A stretch of DNA of 64,000 nt from Casuarius casuarius. Taxonomy: Eukaryota; Chordata; Aves; Casuariiformes; Casuariidae. Shown here one piece after another: positions 45,101-59,720 of the stretch (the stretch's first letter is position 1; every line of letters begins with the position of its first letter). The notes under the pieces are model-generated. The model searched no databases and was not told where the DNA came from. It saw nothing but the letters and a program-made list of their open reading frames with translations. The stretch spans positions 827,047 to 891,046 of the forward strand of contig PTFA01000305.1 of assembly GCA_003342895.1 (NCBI GenBank), given 5' to 3'. Both the position numbers and the translations under genes were made by a program.

Positions 45101-48100
45101 TGTTGTAAGATACTGACTTTGGCCCAAATAATATGTGATAGCTTCACAACCAATGACAAATCTTTCTTACTTAAATCATGTATTTATTTAAATTGCTAAC
45201 TGAGTGTACTTTGTGGTAAGATGCTGATTGTTTTCCACAAAATAAAAACAAAATTAATGATATTCATGTGGCTCACTTAAAATAAATTCTTTTAAAGCTG
45301 TCATTTTAAAAAGACAGTTTAAGCTTTCCCTGTTTTTTCTCCCCTCCATTTCAAGCGGTGACACTTGTAGCTAAATACAGCTGAGAAATAAAACTGAAAA
45401 TGAAATAGCATTTGGCACCTTGCATTTGATTTCCCTACTTTTAACTTTAAAATTGGTCACTTGTCCAAAAATTCTTGTTTTTGTCTAGCAAACATGATTT
45501 TCTTACCCTTTCTCAGTTTAAAAATAAATAAATTGAAGATAGCATATGAATATCAAATCATTACTAAAGACTGCTCCATACACCTGATCTGTACTTTTGC
45601 TGTAACAGCTGTGGCTGACTTCTGAGGTGACTTGCTAATTTTTGATTTATGGAAAAGTTGTCTTCACCTTACCTAGCTTTGTAAGAACCTCTTTAATTCC
45701 TCTTTTGTTCTTGTGAAAGTCTGTTCCTTATGTTTGAAAAGCCTGGGAATATTTTCATCCTCCTCTTGGAGAAGGAAGGCAGCATCATTATCTTGCAGTT
45801 TATTTAGTAACATGGAGCTGAAATGGGCATATGCAGCATCATGTTCTCTATGGAATAATATCTATTTAAATGATTTGGATCTAATACATATTTACATGAA
45901 AAAACATCTTGCCCTTCTCTGTGGGGAGAGAAGGTGAACAAGCATGAATTTTATAATACTCATTGTTTCTCTTGCACTAAATCATACTTAAATTGCAGAA
46001 GGTTGTTGGCTTGAGAGTTGTGTAAAAAGCGCTTGGCTAGTAAAGTGCGAGTGTAGAGAGATTTATCTAATTTAATACTAAGAAAATGTTGTCACCTGCA
46101 GTGCATTGATATGTGATTGCCTAAATCCAAAAGCAGTACTTGATTTCTGTATATGTTTATAATACATGCACACTGCACTAATGGAGAGTTCCAGGGTTAT
46201 ATTTTGTGTATATTACACTTCAGCTAATTTAATTGCTATTGATCATACCTGAGCCATTATCCAGTATCTTGGGAATGGTGTGGACGTTGTCTGTTTTTCT
46301 GCTTTGTCCGTTTCAGGGTAGAACATACTTCATCAGGATTCTTGCAATGGTCATTGTTAAAAATTTTTAATTGCTGATTGTGTGTAATTAGCATTTCCTG
46401 CTCTAAGTATAGCACAGATTCAATAATAAAGGTTTCTAGGTAATGTGGTAAAGATTGTATTTGTGACTACAACACAGGATGTTTTTTCCCTGTATCCTAA
46501 GGATGCAGTCCTAGATCTGTTGATGATGGCAGAAGGTTTGACAATGGTTTCACAAGGCTGGGGCTATTCTCTGAGTCTCCGCAGTTCATGAAGTAGTGAA
46601 GTCAGTATGGTGCCTTTTCACTGCGATTCCATTTTCATCATTAGATAAGTTTGTGCAAAACCATTCAGTTTTACATTGCTGAATATAACAGGGCGCTGTC
46701 ACTAATAATTATATAATATTCTATAATCTGCTGTGGGTTTTTTTGAACATCCCTTCTTTTGTTTTGTATTGTGCCTTTCAATTAGAATACTATAAAATAT
46801 TTGCATAAAATATTCATACTGTTTGATTGGTCGTTAGGCATTAAAAGCAGTTCTGAGTTGTCCATTGCTTCCAACTTGAATCGTATTCAAAAAAAAGAAG
46901 AGATTGCCTCACGCTCTTTTGTGTTTTGAAGGATTTGCTTCTTTCATGTAACTGATGAAAAGGTAGGCACTTGGTTGCCTCCCTGGCCTTTACAAACCGG
47001 TTAGAGGGGATGGTGTACCCTGCTTGTGTGAATTGGCTTACTGTAGATTTCTCCTTATTTTAGCTTTCTATACTCTTTGACCTTGCAGTCATTGACTTTG
47101 GTCTGGAACAATTTCAAAGTCATGTAAATGAATGTAATTAAGGTATTGCTTATCATCTTGGAGAGTTCACAGAGATGCTTATTGGCTAGAAAGGTTTGTT
47201 TACTTAATATGGAAGGTTAATATAAGGTTAAATTTGACTGTGTAAAATGGCTTCATAATGTTTTTATTTAGCAGCTGAAGAAAGTAATGTTTGAAAAGGC
47301 AAATAATAGTTTTATTTGACCTTCGTGTATTTGCAGTAGCTTGCATTATTGGGAAAACTTATCTTCATTGCACGTTATTATTGCAGACTTTCTCCTCATT
47401 TTACAAAGGGACCCTCTATAAGCCTTAGCTGTAGGCCTTTACGTAGGACATGTTAATGAAGAAACTACACAAATATTTGACAATAATTGATATCAATAGT
47501 CCATCCACTTTCTCTTGTGTCTTTTCTATGCACGCCCCCCCCCCCCCTTTTTTGTAAGCATGGAATTCATGCTTTGTTCTTCAGTAGCTTATTTTGCCTT
47601 TATTCTTACTGCTGCCAAAATAAGGTGAAAAGAAGTATAAAATGGCAGAAACAGTTACTCACTTTTGCCTTTGGTCTACCTTCCATTTCTCAGGCAGTAG
47701 AACAGGGCCTAAGGCTCTTGTTTTTGTCCGTACTCTTCAGCTTCATTTGAATATGGTTGTTTTGTGTATTCTTTTATAGAAAAGGTTATGTACCTGAGTT
47801 TTGCAATCATTTCAGAGTTTTTTATAGTTATCTAAGTCCTACATAACAGATGTTACTACACAGAGCTCTTTTTCCACACCTTTTGCAATAAAACATATTT
47901 TCATTTCCTGTTTGCAGCCATTTTTCTAGAAATGCAGTTCCCAGCTGATAAAACAGGCATCCGTGGTGGGTGGTGATGTCCAAGTGTATGTGTTCTGCCA
48001 GACCTGTGTTGAGCTGAGCTCCGTAAGGAACTTCTCTCAAGCTGTGTGAAACTTGAAAACACCTTTTTCTGCACAGCTCTCCTTCTGGAGTCATTCAGAC

Positions 48101-51100
48101 AAAAAAACAGTACTGGTTAGGTTAGCCTTATTCTGGAGAGTACTTTTATCATTTCTTTCTCATGCAGCAAAGTATTACCTAGGTTCTTCACTCTTGAGGT
48201 AGCTTTCTTCTGCTTACTAGAATGTTATATGATAAACTGTGCAACAGTGAGAACAATATCCTTTAGAGGCTGATTAACACAATGAATATTCTGATTTGAC
48301 TGTTCCTAGGTTCTGGAGCTACCCTCTAAGTGATATGAAAGAGCTGCCTTTTTAAAAATATTAAGTTCTGAAAGCTTCAGGTTTTAGTCCCCGCTTCCTA
48401 CATGTGCGACTAGAACAATAGTTAGGTTTTCATTAGTACGTAACAGTCATAACTTGAAGTGCTGTAAAGGTGCTTTCTGAAGACAGATTAAAAAAAATCT
48501 CTCTTGTGTATGGCAGAAGGAGGATAAGGAGCTAGAGCTCAAAACTAGAATATAATCTAAAACCAGAGGGGGAAACAAATAAGCATGAAATCCTTCACCT
48601 TGTGAAGTTAGGAGTTGTGCTGTTGGTTTCAGTGAGGCCAAAGTCAAAGTTTCACCTTAATTCCAAGATCACGTGTTAAAGTCCTAGACCTTGCTGAACA
48701 ATATAGAGAAGGTGTGGGGTTATGGGGAGGAAAGCAACTAGCAGGAAAAAAAAGTTCTGTATCTGTTACTTCAGGTCCTATTTGTGGGGAATAAGGCAAG
48801 AATCCTTATACCTTTACCATTCTTTTTGGTTAGCTACCATTACTAAAAGCAAGTCTGCTCTTAACTCTTCAAAAGTGGTTACATAAGAGTGCAACACTTC
48901 TAGAAGAAAAATTCCTCCTTGCTACTGGAGAACAAAGTAATTTCTCAAGAATGAGTGGTGGTCCTCTCAACTCACTGGAATTTAATTCTCTACTGTCTTA
49001 AGTTTTATTCTATTACAAAGTAGATGCAAAAGCAGCACTAATGAACTATGTTGATAGTCTTTTGTAACTTCTTTGCACTCCCCCACATAGGTTTAACTGA
49101 AGAGATGAAAAGATAACAAGGCTGTGCAGAATCACATTTACTGAATTCTGATTTGTCTTTGGATTGTGGTATCAAGCATGAAAGTTTGATGGTGTCTTTT
49201 GGGTGTAGCTCTTGAACATAGATGTGTTAAGTTCTTGCTCACAAACTTTCTGCGAAATGATTTTACAGGATGTCACACTTACTTCAGAGAGCCCTACTTC
49301 TGTTTCCTTAAGCTTGCTGATAGGAACAGTCAATGCCAAGAGAAGGGATATGAGTATGTTTCCCCTCCTCCCACATGCAGGTACCTTCCTTCATCTACTC
49401 AAAGTAGCCCCTGCAGAGGCTTTGTTCTTGCATCTCTGTTTCATCCTTTCAAATGGGTTGAAGAGTAATCACTTCACAAGTGCTCTACCTTTTATTTTTA
49501 AGATTTGTCTGGGTCTTTAAGTAGTATACTGGAAGTACTGCAGACTCTCTTTAATCCAGAGATTACCTGGTTAGGAAGTGAATTTAGACCATTCAATCTA
49601 AAATAGACTGACCCTCAAAATTTTAGCTTGTGCTTAGCTCAGGCTCACTGGTCTGTTTCACTCCTGGGACTTCAGTAGCCTACCAAAATCCTGTACTGAG
49701 TCTGACTTCTTGCTGAGTGGATATATAAGAAGGATATTTCATTGGCTAAGTGTATGTTTGTTGAAAATACTTTATTGAGGCTCCTAAATCCATTCTTCAG
49801 AATTCTTTTGTGATTTCAGTTAATGATAGCTAGAGTTTCTCATATGTCCAAGACTACCTCAGGGCCCATAGTTTATGATCATGAATTGGTTTTTGATCTG
49901 ATATACATAAATGATCACTTTCCCAGACTTCATCTCCTGGGCCTCAGTTTTATCATTAGTCATTTTCTACTGGGAATTCTCTTAATGCAGAAAGAGTCTA
50001 TTCAGTGTGCTCTTCAGGGTTTCAAACAGTGAGCAATTTCACTCTTACATTACCTTGCTCTGGCTTTGTTTTCAAAGTACTATAATGTGCAATGATGAAC
50101 GGTATTTGAACACTTACTTTTTGACCCAGTTTTGGCTTAGAATGCTGAAAGATAATGATCCTGTAACTCTGTGTTCAGAACCTTGCCTAAGCAAATACCA
50201 GCTGTGTGGTGTCTTTTCAGAACTGAACTTGAGCATTAAATCAGCTTTCAAAATATCCTCCTTGTGCTGATGATCAGGCTATTTGCAGCTGTTACCTTTT
50301 AACTTTATATTTGTTACTAATTTTCGAGGAAAACTCTGTATGTTCCACAAGGAAGGAGGAGCACAGAAATGGTCCTATTTCCTCTATTGCAGCCTTTTGG
50401 GGATCTCATAGGCCGTTGCCCTTCTACTTAAATAGATTTAAAGCTTCAGTTATCAGTTACTCTTTGGATAATGCACTATGTGAATTTAACATGTAAGCAT
50501 GCTGGTCTCCTTTTCCTGTCCACCTTAAAGGTCATTGTACAGGAGCGAAAGTTGAGTCATGGGCTATAAACACTTGTAGATCTGATAGCAGATCTAATTC
50601 TTGTTAGTTTATCGCTTGGTGCTCTGGCAGATGGACTTTGGCAGAGGAATGGGACAGGTAACTGGGGTCAGTAGCACTGCCACAGATAAATCTGACGAAG
50701 GGTCCTCCCCCCCGGTAGTGAGATGGTAGAATTGATAGTGTGTTGTCTCCTCACTTGCTGCCATTCTTCATTGAGCAAAAAGAGAACCTTACATTCACTT
50801 TAAAATGTGGATGTTCAGTGCGGAGCATACAGTTAATTTCTGTGGAACACTTTTTCTTAAATTCACCTTTATCATTTTGAGAGTATCTGTGGGATTTAGA
50901 GAACTCTAGTAAAGATGGCTTGGGTTGTGGAAAGAGTAGTGTCCATTTAGATACTTCAGAAAAGTAAAGGAAAATATTGAAATATTGCTGAATGTTGTAG
51001 ATCTTGTGCTTCAGTATCAAAATTACAAATAGAAGAAAGGCTATTGGAAGGGTGTGTGACAACATGTATAATCTCACCATTAGAGCTGGTGAACTGAGAA

Positions 51101-51201
51101 TTTCAAATACTCTTAAGACTGGGAGGGAAGTAATGGATGGGGTTCATTTTTTTCAGTTCCTGAACACCTGTCATACTATCCCAGGGATGAAGCGCATGGC
51201 A

Positions 51202-51204
<3 letters not shown>

Positions 51205-51230
<26 letters not shown>
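51205..51230. repeat. poly-T tract (26 T)
   Basis: An uninterrupted run of 26 T, likely a slippage-expanded tract or the A-tail of an old minus-strand retroposed copy. No body was recognised. Confidence 0.9.
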
Positions 51231-51235
<5 letters not shown>

Positions 51236-54200
51236 CCTAATTTAGATTCTGTATTTAAAACCTTTATCAAGTGACCTCATACATTCTCATTAGGAAGAAT
51301 TAGGGCAGACAGCCACCTCGTGACATACTTGAAATTACAGTGATGGCAAAGCTTACTTGTGGAAATGTTAGGAAAAATAAAATGATAGAAGTCCTGCATT
51401 TTAAGCCATGCAGTATATTTCATATGCTTTTTTTTTGTTTTTATATTTCTGATGAGTGAGAGCCTGTATTTTTCTGGGTAAAATGGGGCTTGCTCTGGAT
51501 GGATCAAGCATGGAATGCTTGTCATTTCTAAAACCATTTCTGTGAAAATAAAGTTTTGTTCTCAAATCACGAGGTGCCTCCAATAATGCAATCAGGAATA
51601 ATAAATAAAGTGAGTTGGAGGGGAAAAAAAATACATGCCTACCTTGCAGCCTGCATTGATAGCCTTACTAATTAAACTAAGGGTAGGTATCCCCACACTT
51701 TTTTATTCATACAAAAACTAGACTATGTAAACAAATATGTATCTATAAACATAATTCATAAATCGACTTTTCTGATGCACACACCCCCAGGCTAATGGTG
51801 TGCTCCAGCACTGTATTCTTGTATTTCTTATTTAGAAGTGAACTCCTTAAGATTACAGCGGAGAAGAAAAAATGTAGCATCTTTTGTATGCTTTTACTAG
51901 CTTTTTTTGGTTACTGTGTGTGTGCTACTTGGTCTTTGTAGTTTGTTCATGTGCAATATGTGCATAAAATGTTTCTTTTGGAAAAGCAAAAGTGTAAATG
52001 GTTTATGTGCAGTTGTTCAGTGAGTGTGGAACAGACAGGAGTCTTCGATTGTATATGACCAGCACTGAATACTTTGATGCTTTGTGTGGTTTGTGAGCAT
52101 CATTTCCTCTCAGTTTACATGAATACTGTTTGCCTCCGTTTGGTCGTACATGCATAGGTAGTAGGTGTGAACTAATCTCAACTACTTTTGTGGAGTTACT
52201 GGAGGACTCTAGTTTAAGCTTGCCATCGCTTATTTAAATATTTTTGTCTTGGAGGCTTTAAATATAGTAGAAAATGTTTTACATTTTGTTCTCATTTAAA
52301 AAAGAAAAGACATCACACAAGTCCTTTTGTGCATAAGTGAGAATACCTTCTTATATGCCCCTGTATGTGTGTGAAATTAGGTTTTAACATATTCCATGGA
52401 GGCAAGGAATGTTAATGTGCAGGTGGACGAGTGTAGCAAGCTGGTTGGAAGCAAAGCTGCGGACAGAAGTTGGACTTGTCTTAAATGATGCATTTAGAGA
52501 AGGGGAAAATACCTGAGTTGTCCCGGTCCAGACGAATAACCCAGTATTTACTGTGTTGGCTGAATGTAAGCGGGAGCTACTGGGGGTTGACAGGTAAACT
52601 GGAGAACTAAGAGCTGAATCCAGTAGTGGGCATTCACTAGAGATGTGTTTTTTAAAAACAAACAACCCCCTCCCCTTAGTTCCTAGGGGAGCCCTCTAAT
52701 GGAAACCCAAAGGAATCTGACAGAAATGTTAAGACTTAGTCTTAAATACTTGGAACTTGGGAGCTTTGATACTTGCATTGCTAGATTTAACACTGATTGG
52801 GGAATTATGGAGATCACCAAAATTTTACACTGCAACTTTGATTTGTTGTTTGTTTCTTGTGTGTGTGGTGGGGGGATGAGGAGGGAAGGAAGGCCTTCAT
52901 AAAATAAATGTTATCAGTGTGTGGATGGCAGGAGTTTTAAATAATCCCTTTAGGCCAGTTTGTGTCCTTTAATTTTACAACTGATTTAACAATTTAGAGG
53001 AAAGAGAAATGGTGTGGAGGGAAGAGCAATAGTGTGGAGAGGGAGGGTACTGTGGGAAACCTACTTGAGCAAGAGGACTCTGTGCAAAGCTTGTTTAATG
53101 CTCAGAGGTTGTCTTGTGTGGAAGAAAGGAGGTTTGTAGGAGCATTGTTGAAGGCCCTCCTGAATGTGCAGTCTGCTCTGATCCATGAAAGTAGAGACTG
53201 CTAGTGGTTTTGAGACAAAACTGAGACTAGCGGAGCAACATAATTTGTGCATCTGTGGAGAACTGGTGGAGAAAGTTATCAGACTTTGATGCAGTGTAAA
53301 ACAGGTTGAAAATTGGACATTCTAGCTTGTTATGTGCCGTTGTCATCGCATAGAACTTGCAGAGTCTATTCTTTTGCTGGACTTTTTTTTTGGGGTGGTA
53401 CTTTGATAGGAATCTCTTTGTAGGAATTAGCTTTACAGTGTAATTTTATAAAATATTTTATGCATATATCAAGTGATGGTACTGCTCTGAGCCTGGTAGC
53501 CAATCTAGGCCATGTACTCTCTGACAGATGTAAAAATAGCAAAGCATGATGGGTCATTATAAAATGCAGTAATCCTAGGCAGCAAAGTAAATGAACAGTT
53601 CCCTGTTGCACTATCCAGCTCTGGGGAGGGACTTTGACTTGGATCGGCAGCTGCTTGACTTCTGGTCTGCACAGATTTGCTCATTGCTGGAGCTGACATA
53701 AAATAACATTCCCCCCCCCGCAACTTTTAACACCTCCACAGTGTTTCCAGCTGTTTACCAGTGAAATGGGAAGAACTGGCTTAGTCCAAAGCAGCTTAAT
53801 TCTTCCTTGAAGAATCTGTACTCTCATCACTGGGTATATGAAGTACTTGTGTTCTATATATGGACTTTCAGGCACAAGACCCTTCAGACAGGCTGAGGAA
53901 GGTTATCTGTGCAGAGAGGGGCTCCATGGAGGGAGGAGAATAGGAAGTTCCCAGAGTTTGGTTTAAAAACTGATCTAGGAAGACATCCTCAAAGGAATTA
54001 TAGCATATAAACATGTACCTGAGAGAAAAAGAATGTAAGAAAAGATTTTGGTCCTAAAAGAGTCTTTTTAAAGGGTTAGCTGTATGTGTTTCTTCCAACA
54101 TGTAAAACTGGACATGCTTGACACTTTAAAAATCCATGGTATTTTTTCCTTTTATGAAGGAAACCTGTCTCAGTTCACTTTCATTACTTCTACAATGAGT

Positions 54201-54266
54201 GTGACAACATTAAATTCAAGTGGAACATGCATACATTTGGCAGAAATATCCCTATTCATTGATTTT

Positions 54267-54304
<38 letters not shown>
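54267..54304. repeat. (TC)n microsatellite
   Basis: About 38 bases of TC dinucleotides with a single TT interruption near 54,291. A polypyrimidine/polypurine tract of this type can form triplex DNA and is likely to vary in length. Confidence 0.95.
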
Positions 54305-57300
54305 ATCAATGGATGTTGTCTCACCTCTGCTAATCAATTTTCATTTTAAGCCAGTGTTAACAAATAATGTGAAACTTTATTTACATGGAAAGGGTGATGT
54401 TACGTATGTGAAGGAAATCTTGGGCATATTCGCTTAGATATGGAAATACAACAGAGAAATAAGAGTGAATCCTCACTGATAATGACTGAGGACATAGATT
54501 GACATTACGGCTAGGTTCACTGACCAAGGCAGTCCCACCCCTGGCCCGGCAATCTTGCCACTTCACTGTTATGGGCTGTGTCACCAGCCTGTGGAGAGCC
54601 AGTTTAAGAAGATAAATTGACTAATTCAAAGTGTAAATGTTTTTATGCTGGTTTAGCACCCTGAACGGGTTTATCACAGGCTCAGGGAGGAAAGTGCTTT
54701 TTATGGATCAAAGGGACAGGGAGAACGTGTCTAATGGTGGAAGTAGTAGGGATAAAGAACAATGGGCTTTCCCATTTTGCTGTCAGGTAGCTATTACGTT
54801 GGCTTAGAATTAACATTTAACTGGGCTGTATTTGGATGTGTGGTGTTATCTCATACTGTAGCTGGGAAATAACAGTCCCTCATGCTCCTTACCTAGTTGT
54901 GTGTTGCCACAACTAGGATGTCCCCTGAAGAGTGTTGGCACAAGTTCACTGATCCAATTAATGATGTCTGGGCGAAGATTTGTGTAAGGACACAAATGTG
55001 AATGAAGGAAAATGGGGGGCTACAGCTGCTTTTGCTTTTCCTATCCAGTAGTGCTCGTCGTGGCCTGAGCCTATGGTTCAGATGACTGAGAGCAGTAGTG
55101 AGAGACAGATAAAGAAAACACAAGACCTAATAAGTGTTAGGGGCTTCTCTGAGCAAAAAGAACATTGCCTCATCCCAAGAGGCTGTATCAATGTTACAAG
55201 CTGCTTTTTATTTTGTTCTCCTTTTCCAACCTTTTTTCTCCAAAGCAAAGAGGAAAGAAGTATAATCAGGTGCTTAAGCAGAGAATGTTTTTGAGTCAGG
55301 CTGATGGGATATTCTGTTCTATCTTGTATTTGCCAAAGGAAATTGACTTAAATCAAAAGACAAGTGGAATGACGAATTTTGTTTCTGATGCTGTTTGCGT
55401 AGAAAAATGTCTAAATGTGAACTGCAGTGACTGACTCTTTAATTTTGCATTCTACACAGGAGTTCAACATCCTTAACATGGTTGTTAACAAGTAGCTGCT
55501 CTAGCCCAATTTTCTATGAAAAGGCATGTGCAGTTACAGTGACTTCATAACTTCTAAGTGCATTGGTTAATTGGCTAAACTAATTCAGACAGAAAAGAAT
55601 TTGAAGACCACTCATTTCATGTAAACTTTTTAATAATGAGTAAAGAGGACAGGCTTTAAATTATTTATGAGTTTGTTGCACATTTTTTTAGCCTATAGGC
55701 TAGTTTACAAAATTGCTGTTCCAACAAGCAAGCCATCCTGTCATCAAAAATAGTCTGTAGGGAGAAACGCTCGATCAACATGAAAATGTTAGTATACTTT
55801 TGATAAGAAGGCATAAATCAGGAGAAGCAGATCAAGTTTCATAAGTTCCAGGGTTCATGAAACTTTCTTCTGACTCAGACTACGGAAAACTTCCCGTAGG
55901 TAATAGCCAAAATGGAAAAAAAAGGAAGTAGACAAAACAGGAATAACCTCTTCAGTTTACTGCTTTGCAGGTCTTGTGTTAAGTAGGTAAGTCTATAGTC
56001 ATTTGTTTCTAATGTTAGAATGTATCAATCTATTTTATATTTGTAAGACATATGGTGTTTTAGCCAAAGTAATATTTAGTGAGTAGGGTTTACAAAACAG
56101 GCACTGCTTGCTTTTGTCAAAATAACTATCAGAATGCTTTGTACAGAAATTCTTAGCTGTTAAATCTGGTTAAAAATGCTGATGACGTTTTTGTTGACAA
56201 GTGGTTTGAAACACTGTAGTCTCACTCTTGCTGCTGAAAATACTAGCTTTTTTTAGCCCCTTAACATATTAGTTAACTCATTACAGCACTATTCTGAATC
56301 AAAATAAAATAAATATCCCTTATGTTTTTTACAGCTGTTTTGTGACAAGAAACACTCTCCTGTACCACTATGTGGTATAGGAACATCGGTGACAGCAGTG
56401 GAAGAGAGTTGGGCGAGAAGGGGCTGTGGGATTGGATTGTGTGAAACTAATAAACTTTCATGCCGAAATGGGCAGTTCCAAAGCTGTATATCCCAAAGGG
56501 AGAAGTGGAGTTGTGTACATTGTGTACATATGCAATGTTAGCATATAATTCAAGAAGGCCTTTCTAGCCTTCTCCTTTGTAGCCATCTTAAGAGGCCCTG
56601 GATAGTCTTAGCATTTGGGTTCTCTGCTCAAGGCAGAAAGAGCAGGCAATTGGAGGCTGTGCAAGGGCAGAATGAAACCTTGGCCTGTCTCCCCTGTAAA
56701 TTGCTAGGATTTAGCCGGCTGCGATGCCCAACAGGATTGGGCAAAGAGCACCCAGATCTGCAGTTCTGGAGGCATTTTGTCCTTGGTGATGCAGATGCTG
56801 GACTTGCTGGTATACAGTACCTTTTGGTACTGCAGCAATCCTTCATTCCTGTTATCAATCTTTAATTTATGCAGCTGTCTATAGCCTTCTGCACTAAGAA
56901 TTTGTACGTGTAATATACAACATGCAGCGTTCCCAAGCTTAGCTCTGAAGACTGTAGGAGACATATCATAAAATATTGATGTTCTTCAGTATATGAATCA
57001 ACAGAAAAGGAACAACTATGTTTTTTTCAAATTCAAAAAAAAACTTCTTAAAGTATTAATAGATTACCAGCATTTTATACTGACTGTAAATATAATGGAT
57101 GAGATTCACTCTAGTTTGTAAAATGTAACCATAAGGGAGGTTCAGCTGGCTTTTACTCCCTGTAATATACTCAAGCTATAATGATTCCTGTTGGTTTACA
57201 TGGAGAAATGTGTATTACAAATAATTCTGAAGCTGCTTTTGATGACCCGTTGCCATATTTGAACATTTTTTGCCTTCTCTGGGTCTGGAACACTGTGCAT

Positions 57301-59379
57301 GTTATAGAACAGAAAAAAAAACACCTAAAAAAAAAAAACTGAAAAACTTTAACGTTGTTATATTAAGCATAATGTTTGGGGATTTTTGTATGGCTCTGGC
57401 CAGGATTTTAGAAAGCTATACTTGGACAATTTTGGGCTAAATTTGGAATTGTAAATAATTCAGTATTTGAATATTTATATGATGTGTTAAATATCTGTAC
57501 TGAATAGGTAACTCTTACTTGAAAAAAGGTCTTTTTGACTTGTCATTGGACAAACTGAGCTACCCAGTGGTCCACAGTACTGCATATGCTGTAATTGCCA
57601 AATAGCTGATTTGACTGATTAAATACTTCTTTCAAATATTGTTTCTGCTTTAAAAAATACCTGTATTCTTAAAATTTTTTGAATTAAATAGTACAAATAT
57701 TGTTAGACTTACTGTGGACTTTGATTTTCCACCTGTGTTTGGGTCTATGCTATGTCTGAATCAGCCTGTTTTTTGCAGATATGTATCTCTCAGGCTGTTT
57801 GCTAAATATTAGCTCGGGTCTTTGCTTAGGCTATTGTATTACAGCACTAAAAGAAGTTCTTTGTAACAGTACAAATGGACAGTTAACCCATATTGCGTTT
57901 TCAAGAAGCTTCAGAAAATACGGTCACACTCTAATATAGTTATTTAGAATATTGAAATCATTTATTTTTCTGGCACTTGGACATGTAAAAAGCATTAAGA
58001 TTCAGCAATACTTAAATGCAAAGGAAAATATTGATTATGATTTGGAAACCTGGTATTAGTTATGGAGTACTGTTATAAATTTTCATCTTTTACTCTTTAA
58101 AAACTAATCCATTCCTTTTATCTCTGTGGCTTAGAAGGCTGTGTTATGCAAGCTGGAGGCTCAAGGGGAGCCTCCTGGTTGTTTTCTGTTCAAGTAGTAG
58201 CTTTGGAGAATATGTTGATGGCAAGGGGCTCATGGAGTTCTGTCTCTTTGTATAAATTCACCATGTAGCTTGAAATTTTCTTCTTGTCATGTAGCTACTG
58301 TCTTGAAAACGACTGGAACAATATGCAGAGAGATGTCCCCTTCAAAAGGAGTAGTTCCAGAATCTACTCCCCTTGGCAGCAGCCATCAGCAGAACTGTGG
58401 GAGCAGAACTGTGAATTGAATTCTGCTTTCTTGTGTTTGCATTGGTAATTCTCTAAACTATGACTCTTCCTAATTTTCTTCCATTAAAAAACAATTTAAA
58501 AATAGTCTCAGATATCAGGTGAATGTTTCAGGGTTGTGGCATTTCTTCGTTTTTGTTTTTTAATCGTTTATTCTGGTCTTTGCCTCATCAACAGTGATGG
58601 CGTTGAGTACTTTGTTATTTTTTTTCCTTCCTCTAGGACTTATATATGTTTCTCTGACCTTCCTCCCTGTACTGATCTATCTTGCTGTTACTTTTCTTCC
58701 ACCAGGTTCTTCCTCAGAACTGTTGCCTACTTTGCCTTCAAAAAGTCAGCCTGTAGTCATTTTTATTTCATGTAATAGTTGGACAGATTTTTTTTTTTTT
58801 TAAAGGGAAAAAAAAGAGAGAAACAACCCCCTCCCCCCAATGCTGTTGAGAAGATCCTAATCAGGAATATCCTTTTCTTTCTTTGGGTGTGACTTTTCTG
58901 TTTCCAGTTAACCTGTGCTTGGTGTGCTGAAGCACTTGTTTTCTCTTATGGATAATGAGAGTCAATTTGCCTCATACTCTTGTCAATATAAAGACAATTT
59001 GCATTTCCAGATCATGTCTCCTTTCCAACTAGATGTTGCACAGGCTTTGCCCTTGCAGTATGTAGATAAAATTGAAATAAAAGTAGCAGGAAACAGAGTA
59101 AAGCAGTAAATGCAGGGGGATATTAGTTTCTGCAAGTAGTGTTTCATCCACTCTTTTATACAAGGACTTTGTAATTTGCTGTTTTTCCTAAGTATTTAGA
59201 GCTAGCAGACTGTCTTCGGCATCTAGACAAAAAGATTGTCTTAGGCGTTTTGATTTCATTATAATAATCTCTGACTCTGACTTCCGCATGAGGCTACCGG
59301 GTAGCCTGTTTCTGAGGCTGAACTTGACTGTGGCTACGAAGTTTCACCCTGTGAAGTAGACAGCTGCATGTCTGTGCGG

Positions 59380-59720
59380 AGGGCATGGGTGGCAAGAACG
59401 TGCTCGGGCAGTTCTTCAGCAGCTGCCTTGGCTTCCTTTAGGCTTCTGGGTGCAATTCAAGGTTTTGGCCTTGATTGCTTTTAAGCCTAATGTGACTCGA
59501 GCTCTGGCTGAGAAACTGCCTGCTTTTTTGGTCCAACATAGCAATTAATGTCAACTGGAATACTTGACCTAGATCATCCTAGTTTTTAATGTCAAGTAGC
59601 CATTGGCAGGAAGTTCTTTGAGCAGGACTTCTGACTTTGGAATGCGCTCCCCAACCTGGTCTGATGGAGTCGGCTTGCTGCGAGGGCTCAGTGCCAGGCC
59701 TATCTTATTTCTTTGCCTAT
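59380..59720 (+). mobile_element. L2/CR1-superfamily LINE ORF2 C-terminal relic
   Basis: One plus-strand frame from about 59,417 reads 'QQLPWLPLGFWVQFKVLAL' and continues 'IAFKPNVTRALAEKLPAF'. This is a near-canonical match to the LxxLHWLPVxxRIxFKVLxLxFKxxxxLAPxYLxDxL block at the C-terminus of L2, CR1 and related LINE ORF2 proteins. A 'WNALPN' piece near 59,639 matches the following LWNxLP block after a frame change. Stops and shifts show decay. The reverse-transcriptase part is absent from the left flank, so the copy is 5'-truncated, as is usual for LINEs. Confidence 0.88.

Larger units (their letters stand above)
42160..59379. other. non-coding stretch, probable long intron
   Basis: About 17 kb of AT-rich DNA with short, domain-free open frames on both strands. 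Homopolymers include C runs near 47,527 and 53,711 and the poly-T and (TC)n tracts listed separately. No coding exon could be supported by frame plus splice sites. Isolated strong acceptors such as the one ending near 57,778 lack partners. Confidence 0.5.

Noticed and set aside
54084..54437. 117-codon open frame
   Set aside because: It is carried by the (TC)n microsatellite, giving a Ser/Leu repeat, with no domain or splice support.
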